Source: Meconema thalassinum (Eukaryota > Arthropoda > Insecta > Orthoptera > Tettigoniidae). Taken from it: 64,000 nt of DNA. Shown here in pieces: positions 24,801 to 36,929 of the stretch. The first letter of the stretch is position 1. Every line of letters begins with the position of its first letter. The notes under the pieces were generated by a model that was given only the letters and a program-made list of their open reading frames with translations, did not search any database and had not been told where the DNA came from. The stretch is taken from positions 285,691,065 to 285,755,064 of the forward strand of contig OX336395.1 in NCBI GenBank assembly GCA_946902985.2, given 5' to 3'. Made by a program: the position numbers and the translations under genes.

Positions 24801-26791
24801 CATAATATTATAAAACTAGCGTCTGCCAATAGTCTGACTGTACTCCGATACAGATGACTGCTGACGGACGTGAGGTTCAAATATATATTATATATAATAC
24901 CATTAAAATATCTCCTATTATACCGTGAAAATATCGCCTGTTATTTGGTCAAAATACTGTGAAAATATCGCCTGTTGGCAGACTGAGAGTACTCCGATAC
25001 AAATGCATCCCAACTGACGTTACAATCATCATTTATTAGGGTTTGTGGAGCGCCGTTAGCTCTCTTCCGTTTTCCGTGGGGTGGCTATTTCCAGGAATAC
25101 GAAACTATAGCTCTCGGTGTCCGGTTGTCAGTACCATTCTGACTTATCCGGGTGACTTCGTTGACCGTGACGCGTAGTGGGTATAATCAAATCCGATACG
25201 ATAGGGAAGCTACCCCTAACGAGATCTCATTGTTTTCCCGCGTTACGTCCCTGCCACCGGACCCTAGTGTTTTTCTGCGAATTTACTAATTTTTTACTTC
25301 TTGGCGTGACGTTCGTGTTTAGTATTTGGCTTGTGTAAAACGTAGGCTTGTGGCATGGTGTGGGCAATAGTTCTATCTGTAAATGGCATTTGTTATCAAC
25401 GTAGCTATGCCAACAATATCTCCTATATCTCTTCCTGTCTTCCTTATCTCAAGGCTAGGTGATCTCTTATCCCTGCCGCAAGATACTTGATACATATCAA
25501 TAATATACTCCATCAACTTCCTCAAGAATACTCTCATTGCTTAGCTCAAGGCTAGGTGAACCCTTGTACCTGCCGCAAGATACTTCATACTCGATTAATA
25601 ATAAAATAACGCTGATACTCTTGATACAACTGCTTTATATTGCCATGTTGCCCTTCTGTGCCCAATCCCGTAATTACGCTTGTATGCTATACTACCATTG
25701 CCGTTCATCTGTCGGCTTCTGCATGAATTCCTACTTGATTACTTTTTCTATCCTTTCTACGTCTTCGTGAGGGAACGGTTTCTTAATTGCTAACTGAAAT
25801 GCACTGCTGGCAAACACAATTCTACATTATGTGTGTACGCTATAATCACGTCTTTAAAATTATTAGTGCGTTCTTTGCTATCGCACGCTTCGCAAAACGT
25901 TAAGGGATGTATGTAAAACAAAAATATAAAAGGCTAGACTATGCAAAGTCATCTGACGTGTTAGTTTATAGTGCCAGGAGTAATATCTATGATAGCGCAC
26001 TTCCGTTCGTGTGCGTCTTTTCGCTGAGTTGCTACATGGTGTCGGGTTCAACCTCCTCGCTAGGCGGTCGGATTGACCAGCACGCGTTTGCCATGTGTCA
26101 CAGCTGATTGTGTTGGAAGTTACAAATAAGCATTCCCTCTGAGGTCTGCTTGCATAGCGAAAGAAACTGTAGCGTGTTATGAGTTTGTGTGTGTACAAAC
26201 TAATTACTGTGATACCTGGCGGAAGTGTAATTGTAAGGTCACCTAATTCCATGTATACACTGTGGCAATACTACCTTTCACTAAGCTATACAAATAGTTA
26301 TTGAAAATAAAATTTTATAGCCTACAACAATATATAAGATATAATTGCACTGCTGTAATAAAATACACAATTAGTTACTTATTCCAACTAATCCTATGGG
26401 ATATCACAATCTTGTCATAGGTATCTTAGTAGAGCGTTTATTTGGGGGGCGGGGGTTATTCTTAAATAATGAGCGATTTTCTTAATAGAGTAGGGTAGTT
26501 ATCTATGTTTCTTCATACTAGGTTTTCTTTAATATTCCTATTTACTTATTTAATTGTAGTTGTTAATATTTAAAATGCTCGGCAGTGAGAGGTTTCTGTT
26601 GCGAATTACTAATAGGGGCGGGGGATGATATTTTTAGTGTGGAAAACAAAAAATATCCTCTATATTGTTGTTCTAAAAAAAAATTCGCAACTCGCTTGGC
26701 TTAGGAGGTTTATTGAACTGGCGATCTAACTACGCAAGCTCGTTGAATGAGTTTTCTCAAAAACGTAGTTACCCGGCGCCTCTACCATTTT
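21804..26791 (+). mobile_element. internal region 2 of the composite element, non-coding
   Basis: Colinear with 16054-20962. Differences include fewer TTG units, altered G-run lengths (about 23678-23691 and 26441-26456) and an additional imperfect duplication around 24720-24900 (repeated CGATACAGATGA...GACGGACGT). There is no conserved frame. Equivalent short frames in the two copies differ in length and stops, arguing against coding function. Confidence 0.65.
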
Positions 26792-27684
26792 TGTTGGGTA
26801 TGTGGAACTAACCTGGTCGGCATTTCCGGTGACTACTGAGTTTTACCCGGCGCCTAGGCCATTTTGGTTGGGTATGTGGATGAATGGTAAGGCCGCCTCC
26901 CCATTATGGTTGGGTATGCGGATTAGGTGTTAAACTAGTGTCGGCGTCTCCGGTATTTACTGAGTTACACCGGGGGCCTTATGTTCAAGTGTAGGGGGTT
27001 GGAATAGTGCCCAACCACTATTCCAAAGGGGCGTGCAAAGAGCTATGGGGCCGTACTCACCAGACTTATTTAGGGAGCCTTAGCAAGCTAAGCACTTGCT
27101 ACACCGCGCCTACTGCTAGACAGCGTTCAGTGTAGATCTTAGCCTAACTTCTAATCTAGAGAGAAAGGCTTCTTAAACTAAGTGAAATAATAAGATGAAA
27201 CATTTGACTGTACGAAAGGGGTTTATTGCTTAATAGTGGTGGCTAATAGGTTTAGATAAAAGGGGGGAAAAGAGATAAATACTGGAAGGAAAAAGGAATA
27301 TAGTAGACACATTTCACTTACCCTACCAGGTGACCGTGGTGTCGATTTTCGACATCCGTCAGGGCAGCGCCCCGCCGGAGTCCTAGCGTAGCACTGCTCA
27401 AAAAGAGCGTAAGAGATTGGTCGATCAAGTAAGAGAGGGCTCGATCAGGTAAGAGAGGGCGTCGCGTGGTTGTACCTCTTATTTATAGGCTACAAGCGCG
27501 GTGTCACTCTGGATCAGCGGAATGTGGAGTGTAATATCTTGGGTTTCCTCCTTACTTTGCTAAGCTGGCGGTCTTGGGTCTATGACCTGACATGTTCCTG
27601 TTATTATGTCGGTATTTCGTAGCTTCTTTAATTCTTTAGGTATATGTGTGGGCGCAACCCTTGTAAATGGTTGGGGCCACTACA
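26792..27684 (+). repeat. LTR-like repeat 3 (right end of composite element)
   Basis: 893 bp, starting TGTTGGGTATG and ending GGGCCACTACA, followed by ATAC (27685-27688), which matches the left flank of the whole composite. It has the hairpin, two rather than three TCGATCAGGTAAGAG units, and TTTATAGGC near 27482. Similarity to the other copies stops exactly at 27684, whereas repeats 1 and 2 run on into internal sequence. Confidence 0.65.
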
Positions 27685-27688
27685 ATAC

Positions 27689-28301
27689 ATATAGTGTACT
27701 TATTTATTTATATATTTATTTTAAGGATGATAATAAAGCTACTACTCAACTGACACAGCGAACGTACCTACTAACAGAAATAAATATTTTTAAAATCACT
27801 GTTGAGGAAGGATTTTGGTGGTGGTTAGAAGTATAGTAAACGCAAAATCCAGGTCATTCGCCACCTATGCTATTAATAATAGGAACTACTACTAACTACT
27901 GGCGCATGTAATTTACCAAGGCATATAAAAAATTGATAAGAAAAAGGAATTAGTACAATAAAAGAAGCTGACCCTGTTCCATTTTTTGTTTGAAAGGTGG
28001 GGTAAAATAGTGTCGTATAATACCGCATAGCGCTCTATTAAAGTGACCAGAGCAACATAGCACTAAAGGGTAATGATCCGAGAACGCCAAAAAATATTTG
28101 GGAGTATCAAGAGTATTATAGCTGATAACCTCAATATTGTGCCCCAACATCATCGCATTTGTACAGAGGCCAAATATTTAGTGACCAGATGTGGTGTACA
28201 GCTATGCATGTTGATAACTTTTGTAAGGGACCCAAGAAATTGTGTTTCACTAATTGCTCTTCGTGATTGTAATTTTGTTAGCAGCGCAAAATGTAACTCT
28301 T
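27689..28301. other. spacer, nothing recognised
   Basis: Unique within the window. Two short opposed frames (27950-28153 minus, 28073-28309 plus) overlap and have no motif, so neither is called. Confidence 0.5.
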
Positions 28302-30560
28302 TTCTTTAATTCCGCCCCAGAGCATAGATAAGGGTGGCATGATGCAGTTCGTATTGCCAGCCAACACTAGACTCGTCTAAATATTCTTACATTTACACCT
28401 CAATTCCGCCCCAGAGCATAGATAGGGGTGTCGAGATGCAGTTCGTATTGCCAGCCAAGAGTAGACTCGTCTAAATATTCTTACAGTTACACCTTAATTC
28501 CGCCCCAGAGCATAGATAGGGGTGGCGTGATGCAGTTCGTATTGCCAGCCAACAGTAGACTCTTCTGAATTTTCTTACATTTACACCTCAATTCCGCCCC
28601 CAGAGCATAGATAGGGGTGGCGTGAGGCAGTTCGTATTGCCAGCCAACAGTAGACTCGTCTAAATATTCTTACAGTTACACCTCAATTCCGCCCCAGAGC
28701 ATAGAAAGGGGTGGCGTGATGCAGTTCGTATTGCCAGCCAACAGTAGACTCGTCTTAATATATATACTGTTACACCTCAATTCCGCTCCAGAGCATAGAT
28801 ATGGGTGGCGTGATGCAGTTCATATTGCCAGCCAACAGTAGACTCGTCTAAAAATTCTTACAGTTACACCTCAATTCCGCCCCAGAGCGTAGATAGGGGT
28901 GGCGTGATGCAGTTCGTATTGCCAGCCAACAGTAGCCTCGTCTAAATATTCTTACAGTTACACCTCAATTCCGCCTCTGAGCATAGATAGGGGTGGCGTG
29001 ATGCAGTTCGTATTGCCAGCCAACAGTAGACTCGTCTAAATATTCTTACAGTTACACCTTCATTCCGCCCCAGAGCATAGATAGGGGTGGCGTGATGCAG
29101 TTCTTATTGCCAGCCAACAGTAGACTCGTCTAAATATTCTTACAGTTACACCTCAATTCCGCGCCAGAGCATAGATAGGGGTGGCGTGATGCAGTTCGTA
29201 TTGTCAGCCAACAGTAGATTCGCCAAAATATTCCTACAGTTACACCTCAATTCCGCCCCAGATCATAGATAGGGGTGGCGTGATGCAGCTCGTATTGCTA
29301 GCCAACAGTAGACTCGTCTAAATATTATTTCAGTTACACCTCAATTCCGCCCCAGAGCATAGATAGGGGTGGCGTGATGCAGTTCGTATTGCCAGCCAAC
29401 AGTAGACTCGTCTAAATATTATTACAGTTACACCTCAATTCCGCCCCAGAGCACAGATAGGGGTGGCGTGATGCAGTTCGTATTGTCCGCCAACAGTTGA
29501 CTCGTCTAAATATTCTTACAGTTACACCTCAATTCCGCCCTACAGCATAGATAGGGGTGTCGTGATGCAGTTCGTCTTGCCAGCCAACAGTAGACTCGTT
29601 TAAATATTCTTATAGTTACACCCTAATTCTGCCCCAGAGCATAGATAGGGGTGTCGTGATGCAGTTCCTGTTGCCAGCCAACAGTAGACTCGTCTAAATA
29701 TTCTTACAGTTGCACCTCAATTCCGCCCCTGAGCATAGATATGGATGGCGTGATGCAGTTCGTATTGCCTGCGAACAGTAGACTCGTCTAAATATTACAC
29801 CTCAATTCCGCCCCCAGAGCATAGATAGGGGTGTCGTGATGCAGTTCCTGTTGCCAGCCAACAGTAGACTCGTCTAAATATTCTTACAGTTACACCTCAA
29901 TTCCGCCCTCAGAGCATAGTTAGGGGTGGCGTGATGCAGTTCATATTGCCAGCCTACAGTAGACTCGTCTAAATATTCTTACAGTTACACCTCAATTCCG
30001 CCCCAGAGCATAGATAGGGGTGGCGCGATGCAGTTCGTATTGCCAGCCAACAGAAGATTCGTCTAAATATTCTTACAGTTACACCTCAATTCCGCCCCAA
30101 AGCATAGATATGGGTGGCGTGATGCAGTTCGTAATGCCAGCCAACAGTAGACTCGTCTAATTATTCTTACAGTTCACCTCAATACCACCCCAGAGCATAG
30201 ATTAGGGTGGCGTGATGCATTTCGTATTGCTAGCCAACAGTAGACTCGTCTAAATATTCTTACAGTTACACCTCAATTCCGCCCCCAGAGCATAGATAGG
30301 GGTGGCGTGATGCAGTTCATATTGCCAGCCAACAGTAGAGTTGTCTAAATATTCTTACAGTTACACCTCAATTCCGCCCCAGAGCATAGATTAGGGTGGC
30401 GTGATGCATTTCGTATTGCTAGCCAACAGTAGACTCGTCTAAATATTCTTACAGTTACACCTCAATTCCGCCCCCAGAGCATAGATAGGGGTGGCGTGGT
30501 GCAGTTCGTATTGCCAGCCAACAGTAGAGTTGTCTAAATGTTCTTACAGATATACCTCAA
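28302..30560 (+). repeat. ~94-bp minisatellite, about 24 units
   Basis: Each unit opens with CAATTCCGCCCCAGAGCATA, continues through GGGGTGGCGTGATGCAG and GCCAGCCAACAGTAGACTCG, and closes with TATTCTTACAGTTACACCT. Starts recur about every 94 bp from 28308 to 30464, with one short unit near 29719-29805. A lone diverged unit occurs at 49978-50030 beside the Helitron relic, which suggests the array grew from a segment of that element family. It is not a CRISPR array: units are contiguous with no spacers. Confidence 0.97.
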
Positions 30561-31319
30561 TTCCGACCATCTCTGAATCCCTACAACAACACCGAAATAC
30601 TTCCGACAAGGTTGGTTGAAGGACCTTAAAACGTGGTTTTCGCGTATCGTTCAGATTTATACAAATCTGCATTGTTTCACCGAATTGAACCAAATAATTC
30701 GTCCCAAGTTCTGTTTCATGTTTTGTGAGACATAAATAAGTGTTGATTGGTCCTTCTACGACAAACTCGATATTTCGTCTATGTGCCAACCGGCTTAAAT
30801 GTAGGTAATAGAGAGAGATTTCCAAATTTGAAGTAATCAGTGTTTTCCGCAGGGTTCCAAGAGGTAATTACGTACAAATTGATTGAGTTCTGCAAAACTT
30901 TGATAGATGCCATTTTTCAGATTCGTCTAAATCTTATAAAGAAAGCTTTTCAGTCGGTCAACACACATTTTTGTGCCCAATGCCATTAGGCGGGGAAACG
31001 AGTATTTATGTGCCCTAGAATGAAAACACTACATAAGATATTTATCACAAAATTATACGCTTCTATGTACAATGAAATGGGGGTACTTAAATTAGATGAC
31101 ATGTTTCGAACGTGTAATGGACATCCTCAGATCCTGTTCACGATGTTTATGGATTACATTTATGCACAAATATATATACAATGTTCAGATTACAGTACAT
31201 AAAGTAGTCAATCTTATTTACAGATGTTCTTTTTCACTTCCGTGGTTGATGCGTTAATGTTGATGTATTTTAAATATGTTAAACTGTGTTGCATTGAATT
31301 ATTATTGTGATCAGATTCC
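30561..31319. other. flank of the minisatellite, probable Helitron-associated sequence
   Basis: On the minus strand around 30655-30695 it contains a diverged copy of the GTGAAAC.GTGTAGATTTGTG block that is tandem at 47848-48283. No gene seen. A minus-strand frame at 30544-30825 has no recognisable motif. Confidence 0.4.
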
Positions 31320-31525
31320 GTGAAACGGTGTAGAGTTGTGTCAAAGGGGCCTATATACAGGAAATGGATCGGGCTGTCTGCAATTTCAAGTAGACAGTGT
31401 TAATCGTAGGGTTCCAAAGGGTATGTACGTACATTTGGTTCAGTTTGGTGAAAGAGCGTTGATTTGTGCCATGGGGGCCTAAATCCAGGCAATGAGGAGA
31501 ACTGTCCAAAATTTCAAGTATTTAT
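31320..31525 (+). repeat. two units of the 128-bp repeat also found at 47848
   Basis: GTGAAACGGTGTAGAGTTGTG at about 31320 and GTGAAAGAGCGTTGATTTGTG at about 31449 start units that share GGGCTGTCTG.AATTTCAAGT and GTACGTA.ATTTGGTTCAG with the array at 47848-48283. Confidence 0.75.
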
Positions 31526-31749
31526 TCTTATTGTTATTATATAATATTTGCAAATTGGGATAATTCCCCGGTGACAAATTGTACAAATATAGACAATTGC
31601 CTGCAATAATATCAAACACAATATCCACAATTCGTAATTTGTGAACTATAGTCATTACAATCTTCCCTTAAACCCATCAATATGTTTAGGGAAAGGTTCT
31701 AAGACTCAGGCAAGTAATTAGTATCAATTATCAATAACAAAATGAATGA

Positions 31750-32320
31750 AAGAATATTTCCCAGAATGTGTACGCTGCGGTCGGCCCTTAACTTTACGTG
31801 GATGATCCGCTCTGCTCAGGTGGTTGGGATTCCCCAGACCGTCGATTAGGTCTCCCCATGCTGGCCGATTAGTGTAAGTGTTAAACATAGCGTATAGTCT
31901 GAATTTCGTCCATCTTCCAAGGATTCACACCCTATTTTTTCTATCATTCGAGTTACACTGCTTCTAGGAGTAAACTCGTTGAGCACAAACCTAGCAGCCT
32001 TCCTTTGTACCATCTCCAGCTCATTGATGGTCCCAAACCGCTGAGACTTATTCCAAGATTGGCCTCACCAGGGTAAAATATCCTAATTCTTTTGCGGTAG
32101 AACTACTGCCTTTTTCCCGCATTATGAAATAAGTGATATTGTACGCTTTGGAGACAACCCACGTGTCATTTCATATCATTTCTGACAAGGATGCTGAAGT
32201 ATTTGCACGTGTCTTCTTCTGCAAGTATTGCCGAGCCGATATTGTATTGAAAATCATGCCTCTGCCTTCTCCCTATTCTCATGAGTAAAGCCCGGAAGTT
32301 CATACGCTATTGAATGAATA
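31750..32320 (-). pseudogene. Jockey/CR1-like LINE, post-RT C-terminal relic
   Basis: On the minus strand the block 31861-32040 reads ELEMVQRKAARFVLNEF followed by SSVTRMIEKIGCESLED, the very characteristic segment downstream of the RT domain in arthropod CR1/Jockey-group LINEs (consensus LE.VQRRAARF...SSVT.ML..L.W..L..RR). The preceding part (32050-32300) gives pieces resembling the W.HI...C..A.R.LGF region in changing frames. Stops and frameshifts are numerous. Catalytic motifs A to C are not seen, so only the 3' third survives. Confidence 0.7.
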
Positions 32321-32512
32321 AATATGCATGCAAATATACACTAATCATTGGTCAAATATGCATTACGTTTCAAAAATATCCACTATCAAATAACTACGGC
32401 AATTCTTTGTTCTTTGGCGTTCTTATTTTGAACGTAATGAAAATATAAACTGACGGGCATATAACTACACCTTTTTATTAAATACCTCACCTAAGAAACA
32501 ATGACGGGTAAC

Positions 32513-32532
32513 CAGGGGCGGATTTACGTATA
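32513..32532 (+). repeat. isolated hAT-like terminal repeat
   Basis: CAGGGGCGGATTTACGTATA is identical to the left end of the hAT element at 36546, and the 13 bases before it (AATGACGGGTAAC) are also identical to those before 36546. Similarity stops after this terminus, so it is a truncated or internally replaced copy. Confidence 0.6.
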
Positions 32533-32879
32533 GCAATTGTTAATTTTTGGAACTTCAAGCGGCTTTGACCATCAATTATTATTTTTTTGTTAATTTTTAA
32601 GTATAATTGATATACAATTTAAATAGCCATTGAATTTTTAAAAATGAAAATAATCATTACTATATTTACATAGTGAATGCTGAATAAAAATAATTGATAT
32701 TAACTTTCAAAAAGGACTGAAACGTACTAGGTGTTAAAATAATTTCAGTATTATTCTGTGATAGTCATCTGAATTTTCTTCTCTGAATTATCTGGAAAAA
32801 GAGGAAGGAAATTGTGAAATCTATTATATCTGCGTAAATATTAAACCAAAATGAATTTTTAGGATAGATGGATATCTTA

Positions 32880-33720
32880 TACCTTCCTACTTGCACTGGG
32901 CCACAAATGTCATCCTCGGGTTATCAACATTACAACTTCTTCGGTTGACTGCTACCAAGGCGTTGTAGCGAGAAAATGAACGTTCCACGGAGCATGATGT
33001 CACAGGACTGTGCATGAAACACGTTACGTCATCAAGAGTGAAGTCTTCGATGTTTTCAAGCGAGCATGATTTGTCACCACGCATTATTTCATATCGTGTC
33101 AGCACTGGCTTTGGTGGTTGTGGAAAGTGTGCTACCATTTCTTTGAATGTCTTACACCTACATGGTGACTCCAAGAACACCCACCTTCTTCATATTAGAA
33201 ATAAGTCGGTCTACCTCTGGGTACTGAATACACGGTGCATTGCGTGTGCCAAGCAAGTTAAGTGAAGCATCTTTGGGTGCAGGATTCTAATTGCTGATGC
33301 TGCTTTGTCCATGCATGGAGCAGCATCCGTTACAAATACAAAAATCCTCTCTGGTTAAATTCCATACGGATACAAAATCTTCATATCATTTTCAAAACGT
33401 TGCACAATGCAGATGTGGTTTGCTCTTTCAAGTTCTTCGATGTTAACGAAAAGTATCTCACCGGCCTTATCTGATTCCATAATACCAACTATTATATTTG
33501 CAATGTACCGACCACACGAATCAGTTGTCTCGTCAATTGTTACCCAAAGATTGTTTTCTTTCACCTTGTGTTGAATGTATTTGATAGTTTCTTCATATAC
33601 TTTACCCACGTGCGTAGATTCCATTGGAATATCTTTTTTTTCTTCAATATTTTGATTAGAAATTTCTTAGATTAGGATTTTCCAGTTTCCACAATTGAAT
33701 GGATGCTGCACACGTCTTGA
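32880..33720 (-). pseudogene. hAT transposase relic (CGGBP1-like type), internally deleted
   Basis: Minus-strand pieces read in order LWVTIDETTDSCGRYIANII (with its flanks 33355-33624), FVFVTDAAPCMDKAASAI, HLTCLAHAMHRVF, VFLESPCRCKTFKEMVAHFP, PKPVLTRY and SPVTSCSVERSFSRYNALV. This is the order of a hAT transposase: the DETTD block of the catalytic core, a CLAH block and the C-terminal dimerisation block. At least two frameshifts and stops occur, and a deletion joins VLTRY directly to EIMRGD. It would have cut and pasted its own element; now inactive. Confidence 0.85.
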
Positions 33721-33729
33721 GAAAATTCT

Positions 33730-36250
33730 CTAAGTTTGGTTGCAGGAGTGTTGGTTGGATCGCTCACGAAAGGTGTGTTGGAGCGATGCCAGTGCGACGG
33801 CAGGCAGTCGGATCGGTGTCGTGTTACGAGAGGCATGCTGCAGAAATATTGTAGAGAGTGAAAATTATGCGAGGCATTGCAATTGGTTGGAACTTGCCAT
33901 TTTACTGCTTGAGTTATAGCCTGAAGTCGTGTGAAAGATTCATGTTAGATGAGGTGTCGAATTCGTGCATTGTGGATTAAAAGCCTCACGAGACTGAAAA
34001 CAATTGATTATTCCTGTGATTGCGGTTATTTAAAAGACACATTATACGATAAAAATTACGCCAGGGAGATACAACATTCACGTGAAAATAGCACAGTCAA
34101 TCCGCTTGACGATCAACGATAGTTATTATAACGCAAGGAAAAACATAACTATTATAGCTGATACTGTGAAAGCGTACGGAAAAAGGACAGGTGAATGCCC
34201 CTGGTTATTCGAGTCGCATGTGAAAATGTTGAGCGTGTCGGTATTAGGTGCGACCTTGTGAGCAGGGGTTGTTGTAGGCTTGGACAGTCTCTGACGCGCT
34301 GGGCGAGTTCATATTATACAGCTGTTGTACTCGGGGAGAAATTTAGCCGACTTACAGTTCGTAAAGAATCACGAAAAGTCGAGTAGGAGATCCTGTCAAA
34401 ATGGACATTGGAATTTGTTTTTCTCATGAACTCATTAATTATGTTCCGAACATCTGAACTGTGGTGAAATGAAAGACTTAAAGTTGGGCGAAATGAATAT
34501 ACATCAGATGAAGGTTGTCAGAGGCGACATGACCCACTAGAATCCTAAGGGGACCGAAATGGTTGAGATGATAGTCAGAGCCATGAGCCGTGACGTTGGG
34601 GGATACCGCCGTCGCTGATGTGGGAGAACAGGAAGCCGCCACCAGAAGAAATGGAGGATACCGTCGCTGGACGCCGGAGGAGCTATTGGATGCCGGAGAC
34701 GCATGGAGGACACCGCTACTGGACGTTGGAGGTGCACGCATAACGATGGAGGGCGATACCGCTGGAGATCCCGAGGTATGGTTACACCGTGAAGCCGCAC
34801 AAAGTTAGACGTCAATTTCTATTAATTACTTCGTGAGAATGAATAGCCGCTTCGTATTGCCATGCCATGAATGACTTGATAACTTAAAATAGAACTTCCT
34901 TATTCTTTTGAGAACGTAACTTTCATTTTAATTATTCTTTTGAGAACGTAAAATAGAACGTGATTATTTTATTTTGGAACGCAGAATGATAAACCTGGTT
35001 TCATTGGTTAGAGTATCAAATATATGCTTGAACTCAATGTATTGTTTCATGTACAGCTATAGCCTATTTTATCGACATTATGATCGATGATATTAATGAA
35101 TTATTGAGGGCTATCTTTAATATTTTATTTTTGTCCATTTTAGAACTGGACTAGTGCCTGTTTTTGACACCAGATTTTAAGCTTTATTTAATGGAATGTT
35201 TGAGGAAGTTGGAGATGATATTTTTTATCCAGTTGAATGTGATTGGCCAAGATTAAGTCAATGAAACATAGTAATCTTATTGGATGATATGCTAGAGGTG
35301 ATAATAGATGCATAGTAGAGGTGACTTGGATACGCTTGTAGATTGCCGTAGGACTAGATATCCAGATAATATCAACATGTCATGTTAAGGGAGGATTTAT
35401 TGTGGTTTAATTGCATATAGTGCATTATTAGATGATGAATTTTGTGAGTGGTGTTATTCCACCAAACATGGGGTTTAGATGTTGAGATTCGCAGCACAGT
35501 GAATGGCTGTAGAATGAGATTTCTGGGATGTGGTGCCCAATCTTAATAAGAGTGTCACGTATTTTGGATTTTAGGCCGTATTTGAATAGATCAATATGGT
35601 GATAGACTCTTTGGCTCTACTGTAAGGTGATTCAGATCCTCACACATGATATTATAAGATATAAGTTTAGATATTATAGATGGAATGGTTTCAAGTCGAA
35701 AGTCAATTTCGAATGTTTATTAATGAAAATATGAGATGTCAGGTAGGCATGCTATAAATTCTACCCATAATTCGGAGGTGGCAAACTAATAATTCAATAA
35801 TTCAGTAATTGGAAGTAGCGCGGATCTAAGTCGTGGAATTATAAAACAGGATGATCGAATATGTGGAATATAATCACTTTGAGGTCGTAATTTAGTCTAG
35901 TGACTAGTAAAATGGAGTCGCATTGGATATAACTAAATAATTGTGTATTATTCATGAATTTGGTGTTGTTTAGTTAACATTATCGTTCGATAAGGGAGAA
36001 CCCGCCAGATGGTTGTATAAATTCATATGATTGTCTATGTAATGAATATTTTCTCCCTTCGCTATCACAGAATATGAACTTAGTGATTTGTGGGTAGTCA
36101 GTGACTTGCATGTGCGTGCGCGCCGATTGTTTTTTATATTGCCAGGCGATCTTCTTTTCGTTAACGCTTGCTAGGACATCCACGAGTCTGAAATAAATGC
36201 TTTTTTTTTCAATGTTAATGTTCTATTTCAGGGACTCTTCTTTGGACTTG
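33730..36250. other. unassigned 2.5 kb, possible LTR-like element
   Basis: No coding frame with motifs. The stretch has a GC-rich degenerate repeat at about 34570-34800, a repeated TTATTCTTTTGAGAACGTAA block (about 34897 and 34936), AT-rich sequence, and an AATAAA at about 36191 followed by a T run. The composition and order recall the 3.9-kb GTAC elements, but I could not fix ends or a target duplication. Confidence 0.3.
34570..34800 (+). repeat. GC-rich degenerate ~40-bp repeat
   Basis: Phrases such as GATACCG.CG.CGCTG, GACGCCGGAGGAGC and GATGCCGGAGACGCATGGAGG recur imperfectly. All six frames are open for long distances only because of the GC-rich repeat; overlapping frames on both strands are therefore not called genes. 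Confidence 0.5.
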
Positions 36251-36489
36251 ATCCCAACGTAACATAGGGTACTCGTAGGTGATAGGATAGTGCCTCTGTT
36301 CTTTCCCTTATTGACCAAATAATGGATCGCTGTGTTTTATCTTACTTTGGATTCTTATTTTCTGGCTTTCTGGTTATTTCGATATGTGTGGGTATAATTT
36401 TGTATCGTCGAACCCTTTCAACCACTACCCAGTAAACGGCCCGAGATACTTTGCTCCTTTGCCTACCCGAGCAATTGATTATTTAGAAA

Positions 36490-36545
36490 TATTACGAACC
36501 AAGATAGATCCTCTCTCTGTCATAATCTCCACAATGACGGGTAAC
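36490..36545 (+). repeat. partial unit of the 111-bp minisatellite, left of the hAT element
   Basis: The GATAGATCCT.TCTCTGT.ATAATCTCCACAATGACGGGTAAC text is the end of the unit repeated at 42103-42866, showing that the hAT element landed inside that array. The last 8 bases (CGGGTAAC, 36538-36545) are the left target duplication. Confidence 0.85.
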
Positions 36546-36929
36546 CAGGGGCGGATTTACGTATAGGCTGTATAGGCGGCAGATTTTAGGGGGCGACAAA
36601 TTTTGTTAAAAGCTTTTTAATTAAAAAGAAAAGAAAAATATATTTTATTTAAAAAATAAAAATTTGAAATCTGAAATGTTCATGCATCTACAAGACTAAT
36701 GAGCGCACCTTAGAGACAATCCAATACCACCCATGTGGCATATTATAAGATTGAGAAATAGTGGGTCTTCTGTTTCCGTCTCTGTGTACTGCGCGTTGGT
36801 GGTCGAAGCCTCGTTTAGATGGAGACTGGTCTGATTATCTTTGGGGGGGGGGGGGGGGCTCTGGGTTTTTGCGTGGTTGGTACCTCTACCATGTTTTATG
36901 TGGCTGGTGACTTTATCGTGGTAGCTATG

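Larger units (their letters stand above)
11244..27684 (+). mobile_element. composite non-coding LTR-type element: three LTR-like repeats, two internal regions
   Basis: Three direct repeats (11244-16053, 20963-21803 and 26792-27684) alternate with two near-identical internal regions (16054-20962 and 21804-26791). The outer ends are TGTTGGG... and ...CCACTACA, that is TG...CA, flanked by ATAC at 11240-11243 and ATAC at 27685-27688. This is what unequal recombination between two LTR elements sharing an LTR would leave. The internal regions carry no gag, protease, RT or integrase frame; the longest frames are about 125 codons and lack motifs, so this would be a large non-autonomous (LARD-like) element. 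I could not find a convincing tRNA primer site after the LTR or a polypurine tract before it, which is the main weakness of the LTR interpretation. A tandemly duplicated unknown repeat is the alternative. Confidence 0.6.

Noticed and set aside
25878..26252. 124-codon minus-strand frame in internal region 2
   Set aside because: It is broken in the sister region and has no recognisable feature, so it is likely chance.
28302..30560. Regularly spaced repeats resembling a CRISPR array
   Set aside because: Units are contiguous and homologous over their whole length, with no unique spacers, in a eukaryotic transposon context.
34478..34815. Overlapping open frames on both strands as possible genes
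   Set aside because: They arise from a GC-rich degenerate repeat that is free of stops in several frames at once, and no frame shows a domain.
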